Source: Rhizobium altiplani (GTDB lineage: Bacteria > Pseudomonadota > Alphaproteobacteria > Rhizobiales > Rhizobiaceae). Taken from it: 64,000 nucleotides of DNA. The stretch is from positions 44,562-108,561 of the forward strand of contig NZ_LNCD01000036.1 of the NCBI RefSeq assembly GCF_001542405.1. Reading direction: 5' to 3'. The notes below the pieces were generated by a model. It was not told where the DNA came from. It ran no database searches and worked only from the letters and a program-made list of their open reading frames with translations. A program made the position numbers and the translations under genes. Below, piece after piece: positions 18,503 to 26,703 of the stretch (positions within the stretch are counted from its first letter, which is position 1; each line of letters opens with the position of its first letter).

Positions 18503-19984
18503 TCAGGGCAGCGTGGTGATTTGAAACACGTGGTAGCCCCACGGCGGCAGATCGAGATAGAGCCCCCTTGAGACGAGGGCGCTCCCGTCGCGGTCATAGC
18601 TGGCGAGACCCATCAGATCCTTGAGCCGCACCGCTTGACCGGCCAGGTCGGAGAACGGGAGCTGGACAAAACACTGGCTCTGGTTTGGAGCATAGTTGAC
18701 GACGATCATCTGCCGCTGGCCGTCATTCTTCTCCCAGGACCAGGAGATGAAGCAATCCGACGTCCAGTTGCCCTCCCAGGCCGGCACGCAGTCGAGCAGA
18801 CGCCACTGGCCGTCGCGGACAATCGGCTCCCGGAGCACCGCCAGAAGGTCTTCGTAGAACTGCTGGCAGGCCTCACTCACCGGCTCCAGTGGCGCACGGA
18901 TCAAGTGTGGCGAGATGCGCTTCTTCCGCCCCTCGAACTGACCCTGATGGAAGAACCGCAGCCCGGGCGAAAGGAAGGTCACAATCGCCGCGGCTTGGTG
19001 CATCTCGGGCGTGAAGGTCGCAGCGACCCGGGGCTCGTCGTGGTTCTCCAAAAAACGAGCAAGCTTCTGCTGGTAGTCGAGCCCCGCGTATAGATGCTCG
19101 CGCACCGGCCGCGCGTGCCCCTCGCGCAAGCGATCGTAAAGCCGCTTGTCGTAGGCGTAGTCGAAGCCCTGCTGCTGCAGTGTCCATTCCATGTCCCAGT
19201 ACACCTCGGCCATGAAAATAAACGCCGGGAATTGTTTGCGGACGTGTTGCGTCGCTTGCGGCCAGAAAAGCTCGGCGTGGATGTGCCACGTCCGTTCGAA
19301 TATCTCCGGCAACACCAGCATCGCCATGTCGCAGCGGACCCCGTCGCACTGCTTGGCGATGCGCAACAGCTCGCCGATCATCGCGTGCTGCAAGTTCGGA
19401 TTGCCGTAGTTGAGCTGTAGCGTGTCCGGCCAGCCGTCGAAATACGGGTCGCGGCCGTAGGCTAGCACCAGCGGCCCTCTGGACGTTCGCACGCGGCAAT
19501 AGTTCTGCGGTGCCTTTGCGAAATCGGCATCGCTGCCGTGGACGAAATAGTCGGGATGCTGTTCGACCCACGGATGATCCGGCGCCATATGATTTGGCAC
19601 GAAGTCGAGCAGCAGCCGCAGGCCACGCTGCTTGAGCCGTTCGCGCAGGCGCGCCAGCGCAGCATCGCCACCCAGACTGGAGTGCACGGTGTAATCGGTG
19701 ATGGCGAAGCCCGATCCTGCGATGTCTGTCTCGCGCAGGTCGGGCAATGTCTCCTCAAACTGGTGGCGCCAGTCTAGGTTGGTGCGAGATACACTTTGTG
19801 CCGCTGGACCGGTCTGCCAGACGCTTAGCAACCAGATCCAATCGAACCCCATCTCGGCAAGGCGCTCCAGCTCAGTGTCCGGAATGTCATCAAGCGTGGC
19901 CGGCCGGCCGAGCCCTTGGGACAGCTCGGTAAGCCAGACGCGCGTGTTGATCTGAAAGAGCGAGGGATGGAATGCCGTGTTCAC
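18503..19984 (-). CDS. GH13 alpha-amylase-family glycosidase
   Basis: 493 aa with no signal peptide. All four GH13 motifs are visible: DFVPNH (region I, about residue 123), GVRCDMAML (region II, with the nucleophile Asp), FMAEVYWD (region III, with the acid/base Glu) and FLENHDEPR (region IV). A short C-terminal beta domain ends in PPWGYHVFQI. The beginning PSLFQINTRVWLTEL is typical of a cytosolic subgroup often found beside GH63/MGH1-like glucosidases. The exact substrate (an alpha-glucan or glucoside) cannot be assigned. It lies 30 bases downstream of the glucosidase gene on the same strand, which indicates one operon. Confidence 0.9.
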   Translation of the reverse strand: MNTAFHPSLFQINTRVWLTELSQGLGRPATLDDIPDTELERLAEMGFDWIWLLSVWQTGPAAQSVSRTNLDWRHQFEETLPDLRETDIAGSGFAITDYTVHSSLGGDAALARLRERLKQRGLRLLLDFVPNHMAPDHPWVEQHPDYFVHGSDADFAKAPQNYCRVRTSRGPLVLAYGRDPYFDGWPDTLQLNYGNPNLQHAMIGELLRIAKQCDGVRCDMAMLVLPEIFERTWHIHAELFWPQATQHVRKQFPAFIFMAEVYWDMEWTLQQQGFDYAYDKRLYDRLREGHARPVREHLYAGLDYQQKLARFLENHDEPRVAATFTPEMHQAAAIVTFLSPGLRFFHQGQFEGRKKRISPHLIRAPLEPVSEACQQFYEDLLAVLREPIVRDGQWRLLDCVPAWEGNWTSDCFISWSWEKNDGQRQMIVVNYAPNQSQCFVQLPFSDLAGQAVRLKDLMGLASYDRDGSALVSRGLYLDLPPWGYHVFQITTLP

Positions 19985-20014
19985 CTCAGTTCCTTCTCCG
20001 CAATGGCTGCTCCT

Positions 20015-22804
20015 CTATGCGCTGCCTGGCGAGACAGCTCCATACGCCCGTTCCCGGACGAGGCGGTCCACGAGCCGCCTTTTCTCCTTCTCCTCCAGAA
20101 TGTCGGCGGCGCTGGTACGGCCGAAGAGGTCGAGCAGGCGGGCGATCACGCCCGTCCAACCGGTCTGGTGACTCGCCCCGAGGCCCGCCCCGTTGTCCCC
20201 GTTGAAATACTCGTAGAAGAGGATGAGATCGCGCCAGTGGGGGTCCTCCTGAAACTTCGCGGTCCCTCCATAAACCGGGCGACGGCCGTTCGCGTCCCTC
20301 AGGAAAATGCTCGTGAGCCGCTGCTTTATCTCCTCAGCCACCTCGAAGAGCGTCATGCGGCGACCGGAGCCGGTCGGACACTCGACCGTGAAGTCGTCGC
20401 CGTAGAAACCATAGAGATTGAGGAGCCCACGTACGATTAGCGCGTTGACCGGCATCCAGACGGGGCCCCGCCAGTTCGAGTTCCCGCCGAACATCCCTGT
20501 GTCCGATTCGGCCGGTAGGTAGGAGACGCGGTGGGCGTCACCCCCGACATGAAGAACGAACGGGTGGTCCTGGTGGTAGCGGGAGAGAGAGCGGATACCG
20601 TACGGGCTCAGGAACTCCTTCTCGTCGAGCAGATAGCCGAGCACCCTCTCGAGGCGTTTCCTGGACAGCGGCGAGAGCAGGCGGCGCCCGGCGTAGCCGA
20701 CGAAGCCGTGCTCGGTTGGAGCGACCTGCGCCACGACGTCGGGATGGCGCTCCCTGAAAAGGTTGACGAGTTCGCGAAGCCTTGGATATCGTTCGAAGTC
20801 GTCTGGGCCGAAGATTGTGGAGGCGCAAAGCGGGATCAGCCCTACCATCGACCGGACCTTGAGGCGGGTCGCGGATCCGTCCGGCAGCCGCAGCACGTCG
20901 TAGAAGAACCCATCCGTCTCGTCCCACATCTCGTCATTGTGCTCGCCGATGCGGTCCATTGCGTAGGCGATCCACATGAAGTGCTCAATGAACTTGAACG
21001 CCGCCTCCTCGTAGACGGGATCGTGGTCGGCGAGTATGAGAGCGATCTCGATCATGCTCTGGCAGTAGAACGCCATCCAAGCGGTGCCGTCGGCCTGTTC
21101 GAGCGACCCGCCGGTCGGGAGCGGCGCGCTGCGGTCGAAGACACCGATGTTGTCGAGGCCGAGGAACCCGCCGGCGAAAACGTTCCGGCCGTCAGGGTCC
21201 TTGCGGTTCACCCACCAGTTGAAGTTGAGCATGAGACCCTGGAACGAGCGCTCCAGGAAGTCGATATCCTCCCGCCCGAGGGCTTGCTCCGTCCTGTAGA
21301 GAAAAAGCGTCGCCCACGCATGCACGGGCGGATTGACGTCGCTGAAGTTCCACTCGTAGGCCGGGATCTGCCCATTCGGATGGACATACAGGCTTCGCAG
21401 CATGAGGAGGAGTTGCGCTTTTGCGAAGTCCAAATCGACGAGCGCGAGCGCGAGCGTGTGGAACGCGAGGTCCCATGCGGCGTACCAGGGGTATTCCCAC
21501 TTGTCGGGCATGGAGATGATATCGCCATTGAACATGTGGAACCACTCGGCGTTGCGCATCCGCCGTCTAGACGTTCCGACGAGAGGATGCGCCTCGTGCT
21601 CCTTGAGCCAGGTGTCCACGTCGTAGAAGTAGTACTGCTTCGACCAGAGCATCCCCGCAAGCGCCTGGCGGTGGACCCGCCGCTCGTCCTCGTTCAGCGA
21701 CCCGGGGGTAATCCGCTGGTAGAACTCGTCGGCATCCTTTTTGCGGGCGGCCACCGTCGCATCGAAGCTCTTCGCGAATGGCCTCGCCGGCAGCCGTGCT
21801 GATAATCGCAACCGGACGATCGAGGCACCGCCTGCCGGCACGTCGAGGATGTAACGCGCCGCAGCCTTCGTGCCGGTCTTTTCCGGGTTGATGGCCCCGG
21901 TGTCACCAGAAACGACGTATCGGTGGAACGCGTCCTTGACGAACGGCGTCGGGTTCGGCTGCCCCCAGAGGAGGGAAACATTGCTCTCGTTCTCGGTGAA
22001 GAGAAATTCCGGACGTCCGTCGCACGCGAGCGTGTAGTCGCCGACCTCGGGGTGCGAGGCGTGGATGGTCCCACAGGCTTCCCTCAGGAGAGGCTTGCCT
22101 CCATTTTTCCCCCACGACCACGTGTTGCGGAACCAGAGCGTCGGCAGCACGTGGAGCCGCGCGGCCTCGGGCCCCCGGTTATGCACCGTCACCTGGATCA
22201 GCATGTCCTCCGGGTCTTCCTTGGCATACTCGAGGAAAACGTCGAAGTAGCGGTCGTCGTCGAAGACAGCGGTATCGAGCAGTTCGTACTCGAACTCCTC
22301 CCTCGACCGGTGCCGGCTGGTCTCGACGAGGTCCCGATAGGGGAACTCCCGCTGGGGGTACTTGTAGAGGTACTTCATGTAGGAGTGCGTCGGAGTCGAG
22401 TCGAGGTAGAAGTAGTATTCCTTGACGTCCTCGCCGTGATTTGACTCGCTGTTCGTGAGCCCGAACAAACGCTCTTTCAGGATCGGATCGCGCTCGTTCC
22501 AGAGCGCCAGCGCAAAGCAAAGCCGCTGGCCGTCGTCCGAGATGCCGCCGAGCCCATCTTCGCCCCAGCGATAGGCCCGCGAGCGCGCCTGGTCGTGGGT
22601 GAAATAGTTCCAGGCGTCGCCCGACTCGCTGTAGTCCTCGCGTACCGTGCCCCACTGCCTCTCGCTCAGATAGGGGCCCCATTTCTTCCAGTGCCCCCCC
22701 GCCTCTCTGTCCTCCTCGAGGCGACGTTGTTCCTTGACAAGGACGGACCGTGACGGCTGCGCCGGTTCGGCTTGCGCCCTTGCGTCCGATGGACCATTCG
22801 ACAT
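20015..22804 (-). CDS. GH63/MGH1-like glucosidase
   Basis: 929 aa. The N-terminal half ([39 protein letters not shown]) is a beta-sandwich region, and the C-terminal half is an (alpha/alpha)6 barrel of the MGH1-like/GH63 clan. Its blocks include WKYPWYAAWDLAFHT-like (EYPWYAAWDLAFHTLALA), GFLGLDNIGVFDRS, DGTAWMAFYCQ and NSNWRGPVWMPVNAL. The Asp in AWDLAFHT is the expected general acid of the clan. No signal peptide, so it is probably cytosolic. It is the first gene of a two-gene operon with the GH13 enzyme. A second, broken copy of its residues 62-141 lies at 24451-24686. Confidence 0.88.
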   Translation of the reverse strand: MSNGPSDARAQAEPAQPSRSVLVKEQRRLEEDREAGGHWKKWGPYLSERQWGTVREDYSESGDAWNYFTHDQARSRAYRWGEDGLGGISDDGQRLCFALALWNERDPILKERLFGLTNSESNHGEDVKEYYFYLDSTPTHSYMKYLYKYPQREFPYRDLVETSRHRSREEFEYELLDTAVFDDDRYFDVFLEYAKEDPEDMLIQVTVHNRGPEAARLHVLPTLWFRNTWSWGKNGGKPLLREACGTIHASHPEVGDYTLACDGRPEFLFTENESNVSLLWGQPNPTPFVKDAFHRYVVSGDTGAINPEKTGTKAAARYILDVPAGGASIVRLRLSARLPARPFAKSFDATVAARKKDADEFYQRITPGSLNEDERRVHRQALAGMLWSKQYYFYDVDTWLKEHEAHPLVGTSRRRMRNAEWFHMFNGDIISMPDKWEYPWYAAWDLAFHTLALALVDLDFAKAQLLLMLRSLYVHPNGQIPAYEWNFSDVNPPVHAWATLFLYRTEQALGREDIDFLERSFQGLMLNFNWWVNRKDPDGRNVFAGGFLGLDNIGVFDRSAPLPTGGSLEQADGTAWMAFYCQSMIEIALILADHDPVYEEAAFKFIEHFMWIAYAMDRIGEHNDEMWDETDGFFYDVLRLPDGSATRLKVRSMVGLIPLCASTIFGPDDFERYPRLRELVNLFRERHPDVVAQVAPTEHGFVGYAGRRLLSPLSRKRLERVLGYLLDEKEFLSPYGIRSLSRYHQDHPFVLHVGGDAHRVSYLPAESDTGMFGGNSNWRGPVWMPVNALIVRGLLNLYGFYGDDFTVECPTGSGRRMTLFEVAEEIKQRLTSIFLRDANGRRPVYGGTAKFQEDPHWRDLILFYEYFNGDNGAGLGASHQTGWTGVIARLLDLFGRTSAADILEEKEKRRLVDRLVRERAYGAVSPGSA

Positions 22805-22990
22805 AGTTCGGCCCCCTCATTTTCCGTGGATACGCATGCGCTGTGTTCTGGCTCGCGGCATATGTTGATTGTAGCGGAAATGCTGGGGGTCATGTTGACA
22901 TTTAGCGGAGAGCTTTCGCCGGCAACACAAAGCGAAGAATTTCCAATCCTCCGGGCTGTCAACGCTTTCAGCAAGTTGTCGAACTGCTTT

Positions 22991-23134
22991 CGAAAGGCGT
23001 CGGTCGGCTTCCGTGCGTCGATTTTTGAAAGCAGTCTTTGAGCCTGGCGGGCGCATGATCTGACGCGAGGTGAACGGTCGATCGCCCTCGGCCGAACGCA
23101 CGCGTCGCCCCCTTCGGAAGTACGGAATCCATGG
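22991..23134. repeat. 144-bp direct repeat, copy A
   Basis: Near-identical to 29352-29495 in the same orientation. The last 45 bases (GCCCTCGGCCGAACGCACGC through GGAATCCATGG) are identical in both copies. Between the copies lie VapBC, the broken TA pair, the fragments, the MucR homologue and the ABC exporter. No transposase reading frame or terminal inverted repeat was found in it. It could be a non-autonomous element or debris of a longer one. Confidence 0.8.
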
Positions 23135-23473
23135 TTTCCCACCCATTATTTCAGCCTTCAAGTGGGAGACATCACCCCGCGACACTCGCAGGCCAGTTCA
23201 AGGGACGGGTCGCCGATCGGCTGCGGCCGAAGATTGACCGCATTCTGCAGGTGGGCAGTTGCCACCGACGACGTCGGCACGACGTGAAACGAGCCCGGCG
23301 CAATCCGACGCGACCGCTACTTCGCGCGCGGGTTTCGATCGAGCCTCTTTGCATTCATCGGTCTTGAGCGGAATCGAACTCGCGCCCCCATGGATCAGAA
23401 CACCACGTCGCTGCTAGGCATAGATTTTAGCACCAAATGGTGCTATATCTGCAACAAGGCGCGGGAGATGGAA
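23135..23473. other. Intergenic region upstream of vapBC
   Basis: No gene recognised. The block TTTCAGCCTTCAAGTGGGAG at 23150-23169, followed by ACATC, recurs imperfectly at 33658-33682, which suggests shared mobile-element debris. Confidence 0.4.
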
Positions 23474-23674
23474 ATGCGATCTACCATAAATCTTGACGAC
23501 AACCTCCTGGAGCGAGCCAAATCCCTGACAGGCACGAAGGAAACGGCGGCTCTTGTCCGTTTGGCGCTGGAGACGCTTGTGCGCGTTGAATCTGGCAAGC
23601 GGTTGATCGCTCTTGGCGGCTCTATGCCGGACGCCGAGGCTGCCCCTCGCCGCCGGAGCGAAGTGGCCAAGTGA
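23474..23674 (+). CDS. vapB: VapB-type antitoxin
   Basis: 66 aa. The protein begins MRSTINLDDNLLERAKSL, the ribbon-helix-helix N-terminus of the VapB (DUF2191) antitoxins, and ends with a charged tail (RRRSEVAK) that would wrap the toxin. The ATG at 23474 is preferred over the one six bases earlier because GGGAG lies six bases upstream and family members start MRTT/MRST. Its last four bases overlap the start of the VapC gene (GTGA). It should neutralise VapC and autoregulate the pair. Confidence 0.88.
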   Translation: MRSTINLDDNLLERAKSLTGTKETAALVRLALETLVRVESGKRLIALGGSMPDAEAAPRRRSEVAK

Positions 23675-24054
23675 TCCTTGTAGATACCTCAATCTGGATC
23701 GACCATTTTCGGTATGGAGACGCCGACCTGAAAAAAATCATCGAGGATGACTGTCTGCTCTGCCACCCTTTTGTCGTTGGCGAATTGGCTCTAGGCAGCC
23801 TGCGAGAACGAGATGCCGTTATCGCGTTTCTCTCGTCTCAACGGGAAGCCGTGATCGCAACTCATGCAGAGGTAATGACTGTCATTGAGCGCCACTCAAT
23901 ATTCTGTATGGGGATTGGCTACACTGATGCGCATCTGCTGACTTCAACACTCCTTGACCGAAGAACCAGCTTGTGGACGCGAGACAAGCGCCTGGCGGCT
24001 GCAGCACAGAAGGTTGGTGCGTCGGTTTTTCTATCCGCGCCAATGCCCAACTAG
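23671..24054 (+). CDS. vapC: VapC-type PIN-domain toxin
   Basis: 127 aa from a GTG start overlapping the vapB stop. The PIN fold acidic residues are visible: D5 in ILVDTSIWIDHF, the Glu in VVGELALGSL, the Asp in GIGYTDAHLL and the Asp in LWTRDKRL. That quartet binds Mg for RNA cleavage. The length is typical of VapC. All catalytic residues are intact, so the pair is probably functional. Confidence 0.9.
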   Translation: MILVDTSIWIDHFRYGDADLKKIIEDDCLLCHPFVVGELALGSLRERDAVIAFLSSQREAVIATHAEVMTVIERHSIFCMGIGYTDAHLLTSTLLDRRTSLWTRDKRLAAAAQKVGASVFLSAPMPN

Positions 24055-24211
24055 TATTGAAGATGCACTCCCTCAGCATTTTTACTATTGATGGGAATCG
24101 AACCGCTTGCGCATTCTGCGCTTTCTCGTTTCCGCACTTGGTCCAAAGGATCGAAAGGGGAGTAGCGCGTACCTTCTCCCCCAACGGCGACCGATGCGTT
24201 CTTCCCAGACA

Positions 24212-24450
24212 GCATGATACGAACTCAGCCGGAAGGCGGAGGAACGATACGCAAGCCTTGCCAACAATCTGGCCGAGCCGCTGGCCGGCCTGATCGTCCA
24301 GCTTTCCGGTGCCTACGACACGATCATCGCCGCCGCCACCTCGACCGGCAAGAACGTCATGCCTGCGCGTGGCAGCCCTGCTCGACGTCGCCCAGGTTTC
24401 TGAGATCATCGACGTCGTCTCTCAGACACCTTCAAGCGGCCGATCTACTG
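24212..24450 (+). pseudogene. etfA: Fragment of etfA (electron transfer flavoprotein alpha)
   Basis: The frame YASLANNLAEPLAGLIVQLS, then GAYDTIIAAATSTGKNVMP, matches the first domain of EtfA. A one-base frame change continues as RVAALLDVAQVSEIIDVVS, and a further change gives DTFKRPIY. Real EtfA reads this continuously as [38 protein letters not shown]. The fragment covers about 75 of some 310 residues, has two frameshifts and is joined directly to a glucosidase fragment. It is dead. Confidence 0.75.
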
Positions 24451-24686
24451 GGAGTGCGTAGGAGTCGAGTCGAGGTAGAAGCAGTATTCCTTGACGTCCT
24501 CGCCGTGATTTGACTCGCTCTTCGTGAGCCCGAACAAGCGCTCTTTCAGGATTGCGCTCGTTCCAGAGCGCGAGCGCAAAGCAGAGCCGCCGGCCGTCGT
24601 CCGAGATGCCGCCAAGGCCATCTTCGCCCCAGCGGTAGGCCCGCGAGCGCGCCTGGTCGTGGGTGAAATAGTTCCAGGCGTCGCCC
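24451..24686 (-). pseudogene. Fragment of a second GH63/MGH1-like glucosidase
   Basis: Aligns with 22382-22622 in the intact glucosidase gene (residues about 62-141), with roughly a dozen substitutions and one 5-base deletion that breaks the frame. Most substitutions fall at silent positions (for example CCG/CCT Pro, CTC/CTT Leu, TAT/TAC Tyr), so it comes from a diverged homologue that had been under selection rather than from a fresh local duplication. Confidence 0.85.
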
Positions 24687-24771
24687 TGCGGATGTGTCAG
24701 CTGGCATTTGAAAGGCTGCTTTTCCATTGACCACTTAATGATCTATATTCTGGTCAATAGGGAGTAAGTGC

Positions 24772-25053
24772 ATGAAGCTTTCAGAGCGGGTCAAGCCAAT
24801 CAGTTATCTCAAGGCGCATGCGCCCGAGATCATCCGGACGCTAAAGGACAATCCGCAGCCGGTCGTCATTACGCTTCACGGAGAGGCGAAAGCCATTCTT
24901 CAGGACGTCGGCCAATACGAAGAAACACAAGAGACGCTGGCGCTCCTGAAGGCACTGGCGCTCACCAACCGGCAAGTGGAGGAAGGCAAAGTGCGCCCCA
25001 TTGGGGACGCCTTTTCGCGCATCCGCAAGCGTCTAGCCGACAGCCAATCCTGA
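24772..25053 (+). CDS. Phd/YefM-type antitoxin
   Basis: 93 aa, preceded by GGGAG at seven-base spacing. It starts MKLSERVKPISYLKAHAPEI, followed by VVITLHGEAKAILQDVGQYE, the Phd/YefM (prevent-host-death) DNA-binding fold. The C-terminal half (ETLALLKALALTNRQVEEGK) is the flexible toxin-binding part. The reading frame is intact. Its toxin partner, overlapping the stop codon, is frameshifted (see 25051-25375). It may still act as a DNA-binding protein or protect against related toxins. Confidence 0.87.
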   Translation: MKLSERVKPISYLKAHAPEIIRTLKDNPQPVVITLHGEAKAILQDVGQYEETQETLALLKALALTNRQVEEGKVRPIGDAFSRIRKRLADSQS

Positions 25054-25375
25054 TACCATATCGTGTCTTTTTGCTGAGGAAGCGGAACGCGACTTCGAGG
25101 ATCTCTACCGCTTCATCGCTAGCCGCGATGGGGACGAGGCGGCAGAGCGCATCCTGACGGAAATCGAAAGCACCTGCGCCGAGCTTGAAGAATTCCCCGC
25201 CGGCGGAAATGTACGGAAGGAGTTGGCGGGTATCGGAATCTCCGAATATCGGGAACTGCACCATAAGCCGTGGCGCATGATCTATCGAATCTTGGTCACT
25301 GATGTCGTTGTCTACTGCGTCGTGGATGGACGCCGTGACATGCAGGCGTTTCTGGAGCGAAGGCTGCTGCGCTGA
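25051..25375 (+). pseudogene. ParE/RelE-type toxin, frameshifted
   Basis: From 25073 the frame reads AEEAERDFEDLYRFIASRDG, then ELHHKPWRMIYRILVTDVVV and RRDMQAFLERRLL, a complete RelE/ParE fold with the Arg/Tyr-rich C-terminal half. No start codon exists in this frame. The expected N-terminus (IPYRVF) lies one frame away, just before the run TTTTT at 25068-25072; one extra T there would join the two. The initiation codon position overlapping the antitoxin stop is CTG, not ATG. It is thus either a mutationally silenced toxin or a homopolymer sequencing error. Confidence 0.8.
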
Positions 25376-25459
25376 TGTTAGGGCGGCGCGGTTTTTGGTG
25401 GTTATATCATCGACTACGACGGGACCCCGGCGGGCGTCGCTGAATGGAACCGACCAGCC

Positions 25460-25696
25460 TCAGTGAACAGCAGCCGACGTCGGCGCGTTTACCCTGGTGG
25501 CCTCTTGGCCAACATAAGTGGATATCAGCATCGCGGCAATCTCGTCCAAGGACCGGTAACCCTCGTTGTATAGTTCTATCGCGGCCAGGCAGAGCACGTT
25601 TGTCGACTGCTCATTGGGGATAATGCCATAATGGCGATGCCAGGCCTGTACAGCTTTGGACATCGTTCGAAAATCAGGTTCCAGCTTCTTTGGCAC
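25460..25696 (-). CDS. Small hypothetical protein
   Basis: 78 aa from GTG, with AGGA about seven bases upstream. The sequence has a plausible protein composition (AVQAWHRHYGIIPNEQSTNV, LCLAAIELYNEGYRSLDEIA, AAMLISTYVG) and is mainly helical, with no membrane segment or known motif. I do not recognise the family. Its neighbours are the broken toxin upstream and a DUF2934 gene, in the fragment-rich part of the island. Confidence 0.5.
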   Translation of the reverse strand: MPKKLEPDFRTMSKAVQAWHRHYGIIPNEQSTNVLCLAAIELYNEGYRSLDEIAAMLISTYVGQEATRVNAPTSAAVH

Positions 25697-25838
25697 AGGC
25701 TGTTCCTAGTTACTTGTTCTCGAAGGCCAGGCCACCCGGCTTGAACGAACCCCGCACGCCTTCTGACGAAATGGCATCTGAACTCGTCTTATCGTCTCCA
25801 GGTATCGTTGTCGCACTGTGATGCGAAGGAGAAGACGT

Positions 25839-25967
25839 CTAGGGCAAGTCGTCGTATTCGGCTAGTTCGCGCTCAGCCTCATACCAATGTCGATCCTGCT
25901 TGCCTTCCGGACGACCCTCCGATTCCCACTTCTCGAACGCCCGGGGTCTCACATGCTCCGTGTCCAT
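25839..25967 (-). CDS. Tiny DUF2934-family protein
   Basis: 42 aa, with GGAGG five bases before the ATG. The sequence contains RPRAFEKWESEGRPEGKQDR followed by HWYEAERELAEYD, the DUF2934 pattern (RAYEIWEREGRPEG..HWLQAEREL) common in short rhizobial proteins of unknown function. It may be a full small member, as many DUF2934 proteins consist of little more than this motif. Cytosolic, very acidic and basic residues mixed, no membrane segment. Confidence 0.72.
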   Translation of the reverse strand: MDTEHVRPRAFEKWESEGRPEGKQDRHWYEAERELAEYDDLP

Positions 25968-26253
25968 GAAAGCCTCCAATGTTGGCAATCGTAAACGTTC
26001 GCTGCACGGAGTGGTTCCTCGATTGCCGTTGTGGTCGCAATGACATTTTTGTGCACGATACGGGCATCTAACTCCGGATCCTGACCCGGATAAGACACTG
26101 ACGCTGTTTCAAGCTCAAATGCGGTGAAGCACCGAGGCGGTGGAATGTCTGACTTCCCAGCCCGGCGGCTGGCGACATAAAACTGAGCCGCGGTCTGGGC
26201 TGATCATGAACTTCCGGGGGGTACTGGGCGACTACGGGCCCAGACAACGCTCA

Positions 26254-26355
26254 GCCGCCTCAAAATTCGGAATGATGCCGAGCACCGCTGCAAGGGTGTC
26301 GAGCAACGACGCACCGAATGTCGCCTTCACCGCCTCGAACCCCGACTCGAGCTCC
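26254..26355 (-). pseudogene. 102-bp fragment of a second TcA toxin gene
   Basis: Aligns without gaps to 36353-36454 inside the intact TcA gene (about residues 2739-2772) with 6 mismatches. Translated on the minus strand it reads ELESGFEAVKATFGASLLDT and then LAAVLGIIPNFEA. Five of the six differences are silent and one changes Asp to Gly. The fragment is therefore the trace of another TcA homologue, not a copy of the one in this window. The flanking sequence is not Tc-like. Confidence 0.85.
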
Positions 26356-26624
26356 TTCTCGGACGGGATTGCACAGCTGCAACCTATCAAACCTACACGT
26401 ATTTGTTGCGTCCCATAACCTTATCTAACTTGACCGATTATATTTTTTTGATACCTGTGAGGAAGACAGGCAAAATGAGTGAGGATACCTTCTTGAGATC
26501 CAACCTTATCTAAATCTGCAAAGCGACTTTCTGACTGTCGTTTTGTTCTCCTCGCGAATATCTCTTTAGTGGGACATTTGCTTTGGAGTCAGCAGGTAAA
26601 TTTCGCTGGCGTAGATAACTGCTG

Positions 26625-26661
26625 GCTCAGATGAGGCGAGGTAGGCCTCAGCCATCTGAGC
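26625..26661 (+). promoter_or_regulatory. Stable hairpin upstream of the MucR-like gene
   Basis: The arms GCTCAGATG (26625-26633) and CATCTGAGC (26653-26661) are a perfect inverted repeat. A nested stem TGAGGC/GCCTCA is possible inside it. It lies 42 bases before the start codon, in the probable 5' untranslated leader or promoter. It could be an operator or an mRNA structure. Confidence 0.5.
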
Positions 26662-26703
26662 ACCACGCATGTGATCTATCCTCGAAAAGAGATAGGTTGT
26701 TCC

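Noticed and set aside
24055..24211. Possible continuation of etfA upstream of the fragment
   Set aside because: No EtfA-like residues could be read in any frame; only the part from about 24212 is recognisable.
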